Position numbers and translations under genes: made by a program | Notes under the pieces: generated by a model | Told to the model about the DNA's origin: nothing | Database searches by the model: none | The model's input: only the letters and a program-made list of their open reading frames with translations | Shown here: positions 1 through 5,907 of the stretch, in pieces | How positions within the stretch are numbered: position 1 is the first letter of the stretch | Layout of the letters: the number at the start of each line of letters is the position of its first letter | DNA from: JANNSW01 sp031431235 | GTDB lineage: Bacteria > Pseudomonadota > Alphaproteobacteria > Rhizobiales > Hyphomicrobiaceae | Assembly (NCBI GenBank): GCA_031431235.1 | Contig: JANPDA010000008.1 | Location: forward strand, 1-7,315 | Direction: 5' to 3' | Length of the DNA: 7,315 nt

Positions 1-112
1 TTCGATTCCGGCGAAGCTGGATCAATGAATGGAAAGACGGAACATAAACAAAGCGGTGGCTAGTGGGCTGGCCATTCAACTGGGGTACCGGATGAATGAG
101 GCAGAACACTAG
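1..112. repeat. Dispersed structured repeat, copy 1 (left end cut by window)
   Basis: This stretch aligns without gaps to 5739-5850 in the same orientation, with 97 of 112 positions identical by hand count. Its right half (60-112) folds into a long imperfect hairpin that begins CTAGTG and ends CACTAG. The left boundary lies outside the window; copy 2 suggests that about 20 more bases belong to the element. No transposase or other convincing gene lies inside. It could be a MITE-like element, a palindromic intergenic repeat or a dispersed regulatory or RNA element. The repeat is directly visible; its nature is inference. Confidence 0.85.
60..112. repeat. Long imperfect inverted repeat (hairpin) in repeat copy 1
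   Basis: The outer arms are CTAGTG (60-65) and CACTAG (107-112). The inner arms are CATTCA (73-78) and TGAATG (93-98), extended by pairs 80-91, 82-89 and 83-88 around a GGTA loop. Between outer and inner arms most positions also pair, with one extra base at 99. The same fold can be drawn in copy 2 despite several substitutions. It could act as a transcript hairpin, a protein-binding palindrome or a transposition end. Confidence 0.75.
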
Positions 113-242
113 GTGGCACTGGCGGCGGCAATGTGGCCAAAGCGACAACATCCCGGGCCAGAGCGGTCGAATGCTGCGCTCCGCGCGACCCGATTGCAAC
201 CCGCTTTTGCCAAGGGCGTTAGCGGATCGACCCGGCGATCGC

Positions 243-446
243 TCAAGCGGCTGTCCGTAGCCGTTGCACGATCCCCAGGTGGGCGACCCAATCCCGCACC
301 TGGCTCAACCAGTCTGCATGCTTCAGTCCGAACATCTCTGGCCCGATCGGCTGACCGCGAGCGTAGCGATAGGACATGATCGCCGCCAGAATGAAGAACC
401 CAAACGGTGTGACCGTCGCCAACGCAACGAATAACGAAACTTTCAT
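243..446 (-). CDS. Small single-pass membrane protein of unknown function
   Basis: This is a 67-residue protein that I do not recognise as a named family. Residues 4 to about 25 form one hydrophobic segment beginning MKVSLFVALATV, which could be a transmembrane anchor or an uncleaved signal. A short basic and polar tail follows (residues 26-67) with the aromatic-rich patch HADWLSQVRDWVAHLG, which could be an amphipathic helix. The start is well supported: AGGGGAG lies 4 bases upstream of the ATG (451-457 on the plus strand). It is divergent from the ompA-like gene across 297 bases and lies just inside repeat copy 1. The strong ribosome site and plausible membrane topology argue that it is real; the short length keeps this tentative. 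Function unknown. Confidence 0.6.
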   Translation of the reverse strand: MKVSLFVALATVTPFGFFILAAIMSYRYARGQPIGPEMFGLKHADWLSQVRDWVAHLGIVQRLRTAA

Positions 447-450
447 CTCA

Positions 451-457
451 CTCCCCT
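451..457 (-). promoter_or_regulatory. Ribosome binding site of the small membrane protein
   Basis: The minus strand reads AGGGGAG, a near-perfect anti-16S match, 4 bases before the ATG at 446. It is the main evidence that this short frame is translated. Confidence 0.6.
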
Positions 458-733
458 AACCAGAATGGACTGCTTGTTTCTTGCCTTGCCTCAACTTAAC
501 ACTGCCGCAATCATGAAAGCTTGAAGACACGCTTTGCCGCGGTGCCGGTATTTTGCAGCACCGCTAATGTGCCATGTGCCCGCTCGTCATTCTGGCACAT
601 GCTCCCATGCCGCTCTGGCCTGCTGCCACAATTGCCGCATATGCTCACGCTACCTTCAATGCGAAGTTCCAGGGGTCGATCGCGAGCGGGTAGCGAGAAT
701 TGCATCGAGGCCGCCCCTTGTTTTCGCCAACAC

Positions 734-738
734 AGGAG
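734..738 (+). promoter_or_regulatory. Ribosome binding site fixing the ompA-like start
   Basis: AGGAG stands 5 bases before the ATG at 744. It decides in favour of this start over the in-frame ATG at 534, because the extra 70 residues are low-quality Cys-rich sequence and would place the signal peptide in the middle of the protein. Confidence 0.75.
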
Positions 739-743
739 CCGCA

Positions 744-1964
744 ATGCCGACCTTCCGCCGCCTGCCGCTTGCCGGTGCCGCCGTGAGCCTGGGGCTGGCG
801 CTCACGATCCTGGGCCCCGCCGCCGACGCCTTCAGCCCCATGCAGCGTGCAGCGCCGCCGTCGGCAAGGCCCCTTGCCGAGCTGGTCGACTACTCGCCGC
901 GCCGGGTGGTCGAGATCCTGAAGAGCCGGGGCTATGGCGGGATCGTGATGACCGATCGCACGCTGCCCGGCTATCAGGCGGAGGCCTGCCTCGGCTCCGA
1001 AAAGTTCCTGCTCCGGATCAATCGCTGGGGCGATATCGTCAACCGCCAGTCGCTCGGCCGCTGCGGCGGCACGGCTGCGGCACCTCCCCCGCCCTCTCCC
1101 GGCGAAGGGCCGCTCGAGATCCGCTCCGTGCTCGAAAGCCGCGGCTTCTCCGAGATCCACTTCCTCGATGCCAAGCCGCCTGCGGTGATCGCGCAAGCCT
1201 GCCGCGGCCGTGACAAGCTGCGCCTCGTCATGAACCGCTTCGGCGACATCCGCGACCGGCAAGTTATCGGCCGCTGCTCGGACGAGGACAGCTTCGACAC
1301 CGGCGGATCGGCCCAGCCCAGCGAGGGCCAGCTCTCGACCCAGCGCCAGCGCATCAAATCGATCCTCAACGCGCAGGGTTACGACGACATCGAGTTCTCC
1401 GGCCGCCACCTGTTCCGCTTCGACGTCACGGCCTGCCGCGGCGGCAATCGCTATCAGCTCGTCGTCGGCATCCGAGGCACCGTCCGCCGCTCCACCATCG
1501 TGGGCCCATGCGAGCAACCCGCGGACGACGTGGTTGCGACGCCGCCACCCAAACGCTACGAGCGCGCCGAGATCCGCCGCCGCGAGCGCGTCCGCCCGGA
1601 GGTGTGCCAGGAATACTTCGACTGGCTGCTCTACGAGCGCACCGTGCTGTTCGATGTGGGCAGCGCGCGCATCCGCTCCGACAGCGCCGAGCTGCTGGCA
1701 GACCTTGCGATCGTCGCCAACCGCTGCCCGGACACCTCGCTCGAGATCTCGGGCCATACCGACTCCGATGGCACCGATGAATCCAACCAGCGTCTCTCCG
1801 AGGAGCGCGCCTATGCGGTCGCCGGCTTCCTCGCCAAGAACGGCATCGGCCGCGACCGCCTGTTCCCGATCGGCTTTGGCGAGGAGCGCCCCGTCGCGCC
1901 CAACACCAGCTCGGCCAGCAAGCAGCAGAACCGCAGGATCGAGTTCTCGGTCAGGTGGGAGTAG
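744..1964 (+). CDS. Secreted OmpA-family protein with three tandem Cys-pair repeats
   Basis: This is a 406-residue envelope protein. Residues 1-29 form a signal peptide (basic MPTFRR start, hydrophobic core, AADA cleavage context). Three tandem repeats follow at about 52-107, 125-178 and 203-256. Each has the pattern I-L-x-x-x-G-Y/F, a mid-repeat A-C and a terminal G-x-C, with the two Cys exactly 25 positions apart (C82/C107, C153/C178, C231/C256). This suggests one disulfide per repeat in the periplasm. A proline-rich linker (113-119) separates repeats 1 and 2. Residues 300-406 are a C-terminal OmpA domain (VLFDVGSARI, GHTDSDG, NRRIEF). D340 and R355 have the spacing of the peptidoglycan diaminopimelate-binding pair of the family, and C288/C328 form a further Cys pair. 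The start is fixed by AGGAG 5 bases upstream. The OmpA domain is certain; the role of the repeats is unknown. No beta-barrel domain is apparent, so it is more likely a peptidoglycan-tethered periplasmic or outer-membrane-associated protein than a porin. Confidence 0.93.
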   Translation: MPTFRRLPLAGAAVSLGLALTILGPAADAFSPMQRAAPPSARPLAELVDYSPRRVVEILKSRGYGGIVMTDRTLPGYQAEACLGSEKFLLRINRWGDIVNRQSLGRCGGTAAAPPPPSPGEGPLEIRSVLESRGFSEIHFLDAKPPAVIAQACRGRDKLRLVMNRFGDIRDRQVIGRCSDEDSFDTGGSAQPSEGQLSTQRQRIKSILNAQGYDDIEFSGRHLFRFDVTACRGGNRYQLVVGIRGTVRRSTIVGPCEQPADDVVATPPPKRYERAEIRRRERVRPEVCQEYFDWLLYERTVLFDVGSARIRSDSAELLADLAIVANRCPDTSLEISGHTDSDGTDESNQRLSEERAYAVAGFLAKNGIGRDRLFPIGFGEERPVAPNTSSASKQQNRRIEFSVRWE

Positions 1965-1984
1965 GCGCGAGGGCACGCGCCTTT
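1963..1984 (+). terminator. Probable intrinsic terminator of the ompA-like gene
   Basis: The stop codon runs straight into GGCGCG (1964-1969), a 6-base loop, and CGCGCC (1976-1981), followed by TTT. An A-T pair (1963-1982) extends the stem to seven. The T tract is short, so it may be only moderately efficient. On the minus strand the same stem has no T run after it, so it serves trpE less well. Confidence 0.6.
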
Positions 1985-2045
1985 GGCACGAGGAGGCCGC
2001 GATGACGGGTTCGAGGTGCGGCGAGCGGGAGACGGCCGTGGCGAG

Positions 2046-3587
2046 CTAACGCCTCCTCCCCGCAAACCTCACCGCCTCTTCCGCCGCCCGGATCAGCGCT
2101 TCCGCCTTGGCGCGGCACTCGGCCTGCTCGGCGTCGGGGGAGGAGTCCGCGACGATCCCGGCGCCCGCCTGCACGTGCATGACGCCGTCTTTCACGACCG
2201 CCGTCCGCAGCACGATGCAGGTGTCCATCTCGCCGTCGGCGGAGAAATAGCCGACGCAGCCCGCATAGGGACCGCGCTTCTCCTTTTCCAGCTCGTCGAT
2301 GATCTGCATGGCGCGCACTTTCGGCGCGCCCGATACCGTGCCGGCCGGGAAGCCCGCCATCAGGGCGTCGATCGCGTCGTGGTGAGCGCTGTCGAGCGTG
2401 CCCTTCACGTTCGAGACGATGTGCATGACGTGGCTGTAGTATTCGAGGAAGAAGCTGTCGGTGACTTTCACCGTGCCGAGCTTGGCGACACGGCCCACGT
2501 CGTTGCGGCCGAGATCCAGCAGCATCAGGTGCTCGGCCCGCTCCTTCTCGTCGGCGAGCAGCTCTTTCGCCAGCGCCTTGTCCTCCTCCTCCGTCTTGCC
2601 GCGCGGCCTCGTGCCTGCGATCGGGCGGATCGTCACCTCGCCCTCGCGGACCCTGACCAGGATTTCGGGCGAGGAGCCGACGAGGGCGAAATCGCCGAGG
2701 TCGAGGTGGAACAGGAAGGGCGAAGGATTGGTGCGCCGGAGCGCCCGGTAGAGGGCAAACGAGGGCAGCGCGAAGGGGACCTCGAAGCGCTGCGACAGCA
2801 CGGCCTGGAAGATGTCGCCGGCGGCGATGTAGTCCTTGGCGCGCCGCACCATGCCGACATACTCCGCCGGCGTCGTGTTCGAGCGCGGCAGCACTGGGGC
2901 GGCTGTCACCGGCAACCGGTCGGGGGCATGGGCGAGCGGGCGCTCCAGCGCTTCCACGGTGCGTGCGAGCCGCCCGAGCGCGAGCGCATAGGCGGCTGCC
3001 GCCTTGCGCTTTTTCGTGGGGTAGACCGGCGCGACCAGCGTCATCTCGTCCTTCACGGCATCGAAGATGACCATCACCGTCGGGCGGATCAGGATGGCGT
3101 CGGGCACGCCGAGCGGATCGGGCTTGTCTGCGGGCAGGCGCTCGATCAGGCGGACCGTATCGTAGCCCATGTAGCCGAACACGCCGGCTGCCATCGGCGG
3201 CAGGCCCTTGGGCAGCACGATGCGGGATTCTTCCAATAGCGCCCTGAGCGCGCCAAGCGTGCCACCCTTCATCGGCTTGAAGGCGCTCGCATCCTCCGCC
3301 GGCGCGCGATTGATCTCGGGGCGATCGCCGAAGGCGCGCCAAACGATGTCGGGCTCGAGGCCGATCACCGAGTAGCGGCCGCGCACCGCGCCGCCCTCGA
3401 CCGATTCGAGCAGGATGCTCATCGCCTTGCCACGGGCGAGCTTCAGCATGGCTGAAACCGGCGTCTCCAGGTCGGCGATGAGCTTGGTCCAGACGAGCTG
3501 CGGGCTGCCATCGTCATAGCCGCGCGCAAAGGCAGCCAGTCCCGGCTCGGCGGCAAGGCGCGCTTGGGTCGGCGGATTCGCTGTCAT
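2046..3587 (-). CDS. trpE: Anthranilate synthase component I
   Basis: This cytoplasmic enzyme subunit converts chorismate to anthranilate, the first step of tryptophan synthesis, using ammonia from the TrpG glutaminase. The 513 residues match the usual length. The N-terminal regulatory domain carries LLES (59-62), the conserved tryptophan feedback-binding motif. The chorismate-binding domain carries NPSPF (287-291), PIAGTRPRG (322-330), EHLMLLDLGRND (352-363), FPAGTVSGAPK (413-423) and AGAGIVADSSP (474-484). PIAGT, rather than PIKGT, separates TrpE from the PabB aminodeoxychorismate synthases. All expected motifs are present, so it should be active and feedback-inhibited. Start choice is uncertain: ATG 3587 gives the homology-like N-terminus but has no clear ribosome site. 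ATG 3632 adds 15 residues and overlaps the ppiD stop by 8 bases (ATGAGTAG), with GAGG close upstream, which would suit translational coupling. It follows ppiD on the same strand. No trpG is seen downstream, where the convergent ompA-like gene lies. Confidence 0.97.
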   Translation of the reverse strand: MTANPPTQARLAAEPGLAAFARGYDDGSPQLVWTKLIADLETPVSAMLKLARGKAMSILLESVEGGAVRGRYSVIGLEPDIVWRAFGDRPEINRAPAEDASAFKPMKGGTLGALRALLEESRIVLPKGLPPMAAGVFGYMGYDTVRLIERLPADKPDPLGVPDAILIRPTVMVIFDAVKDEMTLVAPVYPTKKRKAAAAYALALGRLARTVEALERPLAHAPDRLPVTAAPVLPRSNTTPAEYVGMVRRAKDYIAAGDIFQAVLSQRFEVPFALPSFALYRALRRTNPSPFLFHLDLGDFALVGSSPEILVRVREGEVTIRPIAGTRPRGKTEEEDKALAKELLADEKERAEHLMLLDLGRNDVGRVAKLGTVKVTDSFFLEYYSHVMHIVSNVKGTLDSAHHDAIDALMAGFPAGTVSGAPKVRAMQIIDELEKEKRGPYAGCVGYFSADGEMDTCIVLRTAVVKDGVMHVQAGAGIVADSSPDAEQAECRAKAEALIRAAEEAVRFAGRRR

Positions 3588-3624
3588 GAGGTTGCCGTCG
3601 CTGTTTCGACCGGGCGGGGCGGGG

Positions 3625-5499
3625 CTACTCATTCGCCTCGCCGATGATCTGCTGGAACACCGACTGGTTCACCACCAGGCCGTACTTCTTTTCCAGCGCC
3701 GCGGCATACTCCGCCGTCAGATCGCTTTCCCCCTGACGGGCGAGCGCTTCAGACAGCTCCTTGCGGCGCGCGTCATCGAGGGGCTTGGGCGCGATCACCT
3801 CGGTCACACGGAACAGCACGCGTGCCTTGCCGTTCTCGCTCGCCACCGAGGCGGCGCCGCCCTTGCCGACCGTGAACGCGCGCTGCGGCAGCGTCGGCGG
3901 CAGCCCCTCGACCTTGCCAGTGCGCTTGAAGGCGGGCGAGGACAGCACGCTCGCGCCGACCTCGGAGGCAATGCTCTTCATGTCCTCGCCCTTGCCGGCG
4001 CGCTGGCCCAGCTTCTCGACCAGCTCGCCGAGCAGGCGCCGGCCCTCGGCCTCCACATAGGCGAGCTTCAGGGCGTCGCCCACCTCCGGGAGCGGCTTCT
4101 GGCGCTCCGGCGTCAGCTCCAGCACGTCGACCCAGGCATAGCCATCACGGCCGAGATCGACCGGGTCGGTCTCCACGCCGACATCGCTCTCATAGGCGAG
4201 CTTGACGATCTGGGGGAAAGGCTGGAGGTCGGCGATGGCCACGCCGTCCTTGCCATTGCCGGACTTGTCGATCGCGGGGACCTCGACGTGCTTCAGGCCG
4301 AGCTGGGCGGCGATGTCCTTCAAAGGGGTCGCAGCCGCCCGCAGGTCCTCGATCTTGTCGTGCAGGTCGCCGATCAGCCGGCGCGCCCGCTCGAGCAGCA
4401 GGTCGTCCTCGATCCCCGCCTTCACCTCCTCGAACGGCTTGATCGTTGCTGCCGTGATCTCGCCGACCCGCACGATCGAGGTCGAGAGCGCGCCTTCGAC
4501 CGGCTTGGAGAACGTGTCCTTGGCGAGCGCAAAGGCGGCCTCCGCAATTGCGGGATCGAGCAGGCCCTCCTTGCCGACCGTGCCGCGATCGATGTCGGCT
4601 TCGGTGCGGCCGGCAGCCTTGGCGACCTCGAGGAAGTCCTTGCCCGCGACGAGTGCGGCATAGGCCGCTTCGGCGGCTGCCTTGTCGGGGAACGTGATCT
4701 GCTGGACCTTGCGGCGCTCGGGCGTGCCGAACCTGCCCTGGTTGCCCTCGAAAAAGGCGCGGACCTCCTCGTCGGTCACGCTCGCCTTGTCCTTCAGCAC
4801 CGCGGGCGTTGCCAGCACGACCGAGAGCTTGCGCGTCTCGGGCGCCACGTAGTTGCGCAGGTTCTGGTCGTAGAACTCTTTCAGCTTGGTCTCGTCTGGC
4901 GCCGGCACCGCGCCCGCCTGCTCGACCGGCACGGCGAAGTAATCGACCGTCCGCTCCTCGTTCTCGAAGCGGTTGACCGCGTCCAACAGCGTCGAGGAGA
5001 CGACCGTGCGCAATTGCCCCACGATCTGGCCGCGGATCGCCTCCAGCCGCTCGAAATGCACGAAACCCTGCTCGGAAAAGCCGAGCTGGCGCAGCGTCTC
5101 GTCGAAGCGCGCCTTGGAGAACTTGCCGTCGTCGTCCTGGAAGCTCGGCACCGACTGGATGCGGACAGCGACCGCCTCGTCGCTGAGGCCCAGGCCCAGG
5201 TCACGGGCATGTGCGTCGACCAGCAGCTGGCCGAGCACGCGCTGATCGAGGCCGAAGCTGCGCCCGTCCTGGGGCGTCAGGCGCTTGCGGAGCTGAATGG
5301 AGAGCAGCGTCAGCTCGCGATCGAAGCGGCGGCGGTAGTCCTCGATCGAGACGTTCTGGCCCGCGACCGTTGCGACATTGCCGCTTGGCCGGCCGACGAC
5401 CATGTCGCCGACGCCCCAGACGGCAAAGCTCAGGATCAGGATGCCGAGCAAGAACTTGGCGGCAATGGAGCCCGCGCCTTTGCGCAATGCGTCGAGCAT
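3625..5499 (-). CDS. ppiD: PpiD/SurA-type periplasmic peptidyl-prolyl isomerase-like chaperone
   Basis: This is a 624-residue inner-membrane folding factor facing the periplasm. A short basic N-terminus (MLDALRKGAG) precedes one membrane helix (about 12-32, LLGILILSFAVWGVGDM), the hallmark of PpiD-type proteins. Residues 40-170 form a SurA/PpiD N-terminal chaperone domain (VATVAGQNVSIEDYRRRF, later LGLSDEAVAVRI). Residues 263-346 are a parvulin-like domain, recognisable by DFLEVAKAA, GTVGKEGLL and FSKPVEG. The usual first-strand active-site His is replaced (RKVQQITF), and the late GYHI motif reads STSIV, so isomerase activity is doubtful; a chaperone role is more likely. The start at 5499 is chosen because the membrane helix follows directly and GAGGAA lies 11 bases upstream; the longer frame to 5610 adds unconserved residues and crosses the predicted promoter. 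It precedes trpE by 37 bases, probably in one transcript. Confidence 0.92.
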   Translation of the reverse strand: MLDALRKGAGSIAAKFLLGILILSFAVWGVGDMVVGRPSGNVATVAGQNVSIEDYRRRFDRELTLLSIQLRKRLTPQDGRSFGLDQRVLGQLLVDAHARDLGLGLSDEAVAVRIQSVPSFQDDDGKFSKARFDETLRQLGFSEQGFVHFERLEAIRGQIVGQLRTVVSSTLLDAVNRFENEERTVDYFAVPVEQAGAVPAPDETKLKEFYDQNLRNYVAPETRKLSVVLATPAVLKDKASVTDEEVRAFFEGNQGRFGTPERRKVQQITFPDKAAAEAAYAALVAGKDFLEVAKAAGRTEADIDRGTVGKEGLLDPAIAEAAFALAKDTFSKPVEGALSTSIVRVGEITAATIKPFEEVKAGIEDDLLLERARRLIGDLHDKIEDLRAAATPLKDIAAQLGLKHVEVPAIDKSGNGKDGVAIADLQPFPQIVKLAYESDVGVETDPVDLGRDGYAWVDVLELTPERQKPLPEVGDALKLAYVEAEGRRLLGELVEKLGQRAGKGEDMKSIASEVGASVLSSPAFKRTGKVEGLPPTLPQRAFTVGKGGAASVASENGKARVLFRVTEVIAPKPLDDARRKELSEALARQGESDLTAEYAAALEKKYGLVVNQSVFQQIIGEANE

Positions 5500-5580
5500 G
5501 GTGTTGTCGGTTCCTCGGTGGTCGCGTAGCTGGCGGTGCGCCCGGCCGGTTGACCGGGCGGCGCGATGGAGAGAGAAGTC

Positions 5581-5610
5581 ATCATAGGGTAGCCCGGCGG
5601 GCTGCGGCAA
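5581..5610 (-). promoter_or_regulatory. Predicted sigma70-type promoter of ppiD-trpE
   Basis: On the minus strand TTGCCG (5605-5610) and TATGAT (5581-5586) are separated by 18 bases. TATGAT matches five of six bases of the -10 consensus and TTGCCG four of six of the -35. The start of transcription would be near 5574, giving a leader of about 75 bases. The spacer contains a perfect short palindrome, AGCCC-3-GGGCT (5591-5603), which could be an operator. The leader also holds a possible GC-rich hairpin, GCCCGG/CCGGGC (5540-5559). Predicted by eye only. Confidence 0.45.
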
Positions 5611-5718
5611 GCGTCAGTCGGGGGCTGGATGCCGTGCCGCATGCTGTGTTGGTCATGTCGAGATTGCCCATCGGTCCGCGAGCCCAACGCGCCGGTCGAT
5701 CACGGCGCGCTCGATCCA

Positions 5719-5850
5719 CTGGTGTTCCGTCCGATTCGTTCGATTCCGGCGAAGCTGGATCGATGAATGGAAAGACGGAGCACAAACAAAGAGTTGGCTA
5801 GTGGTCTGGCCATTCATTTGTAGTACAAAATGAATGAGTCGGAACACTAG
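5719..5850. repeat. Dispersed structured repeat, copy 2 (probable full length, MITE-like)
   Basis: Positions 5739-5850 match window positions 1-112 in the same orientation, 97 of 112 identical and no gaps. The element probably begins at 5719. The first 22 bases (5719-5740, starting CTGGTGTTCCG) match the reverse complement of the last 22 (5829-5850, ending CGGAACACTAG) at 17 positions, including 10 of the outer 11. That is the layout of a short non-autonomous transposable element of about 132 bases. I see no certain target-site duplication and cannot name a parent insertion sequence family. It sits between two minus-strand genes, downstream of the iron-permease-like gene and about 110 bases upstream of the ppiD promoter. 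Confidence 0.75.
5798..5850. repeat. Long imperfect inverted repeat (hairpin) in repeat copy 2
   Basis: The outer arms are CTAGTG (5798-5803) and CACTAG (5845-5850), extended by a G-C pair at 5797/5851 in this copy. The inner arms are CATTCATTTGTA (5811-5822) and TACAAAATGAATG (5824-5836), complementary apart from one extra base. Most intervening positions also pair. The AT-rich centre could be an operator for a dimeric regulator, or the whole could be a transcript hairpin ending the iron-permease-like message. Confidence 0.8.
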
Positions 5851-5907
5851 CGCTGCGTGTTATGGCAAGACACGCACCGGAAAGTGTCTTCGGATGTTCG
5901 CATATCT

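Larger units (their letters stand above)
447..743. other. Divergent intergenic region, small ORF / ompA-like gene
   Basis: No convincing gene lies here. The region should carry the promoters of both divergent genes, but I find no good -35/-10 pair. The only structured patch is at 567-600: ATGTGCC occurs twice in tandem (567-573, 574-580) and its exact inverse GGCACAT at 594-600. A minus-strand frame runs through the region from a TTG start at 744, but it has no ribosome site and an unconvincing composition. Confidence 0.5.
5500..5907. other. Gene-free stretch between ppiD and the iron-permease-like gene
   Basis: From the ppiD side it holds the ppiD leader and promoter (5500-5610), about 110 bases with no recognised feature, repeat copy 2 (5719-5850), and a small stem GCGTGT/ACACGC (5855-5875) downstream of the iron-permease-like gene. 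That stem lacks a T tract on the minus strand, so it is at best a weak terminator. A plus-strand frame enters from within ppiD and stops inside the repeat; I regard it as a shadow. Confidence 0.6.

Noticed and set aside
534..743. N-terminal extension of the ompA-like protein from ATG 534
   Set aside because: It would bury a good signal peptide 70 residues inside the protein; AGGAG before ATG 744 marks the real start.
645..1976. 443-residue minus-strand open frame opposite the ompA-like gene
   Set aside because: It is the antisense of a clearly coding gene in GC-rich DNA, is Ala/Arg/Asp/Val-rich, and has no recognisable domain or ribosome site.
1951..3342. 463-residue minus-strand frame overlapping trpE out of frame
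   Set aside because: Arg/Gly-rich frame within trpE; all conserved TrpE motifs lie in the other frame.
3586..5529. 647-residue plus-strand open frame opposite ppiD
   Set aside because: A shadow frame: low-complexity Leu/Ala/Asp/Arg composition, no domain, and the opposite strand carries a well-supported gene.
5653..5847. 64-residue minus-strand frame running through repeat copy 2
   Set aside because: It begins within the hairpin arm and has no ribosome site; the matching frame is not kept intact in copy 1.
5855..5875. GCGTGT/ACACGC stem as terminator of the iron-permease-like gene
   Set aside because: Six pairs with a 9-base loop and no following T tract; too weak to list as a terminator.
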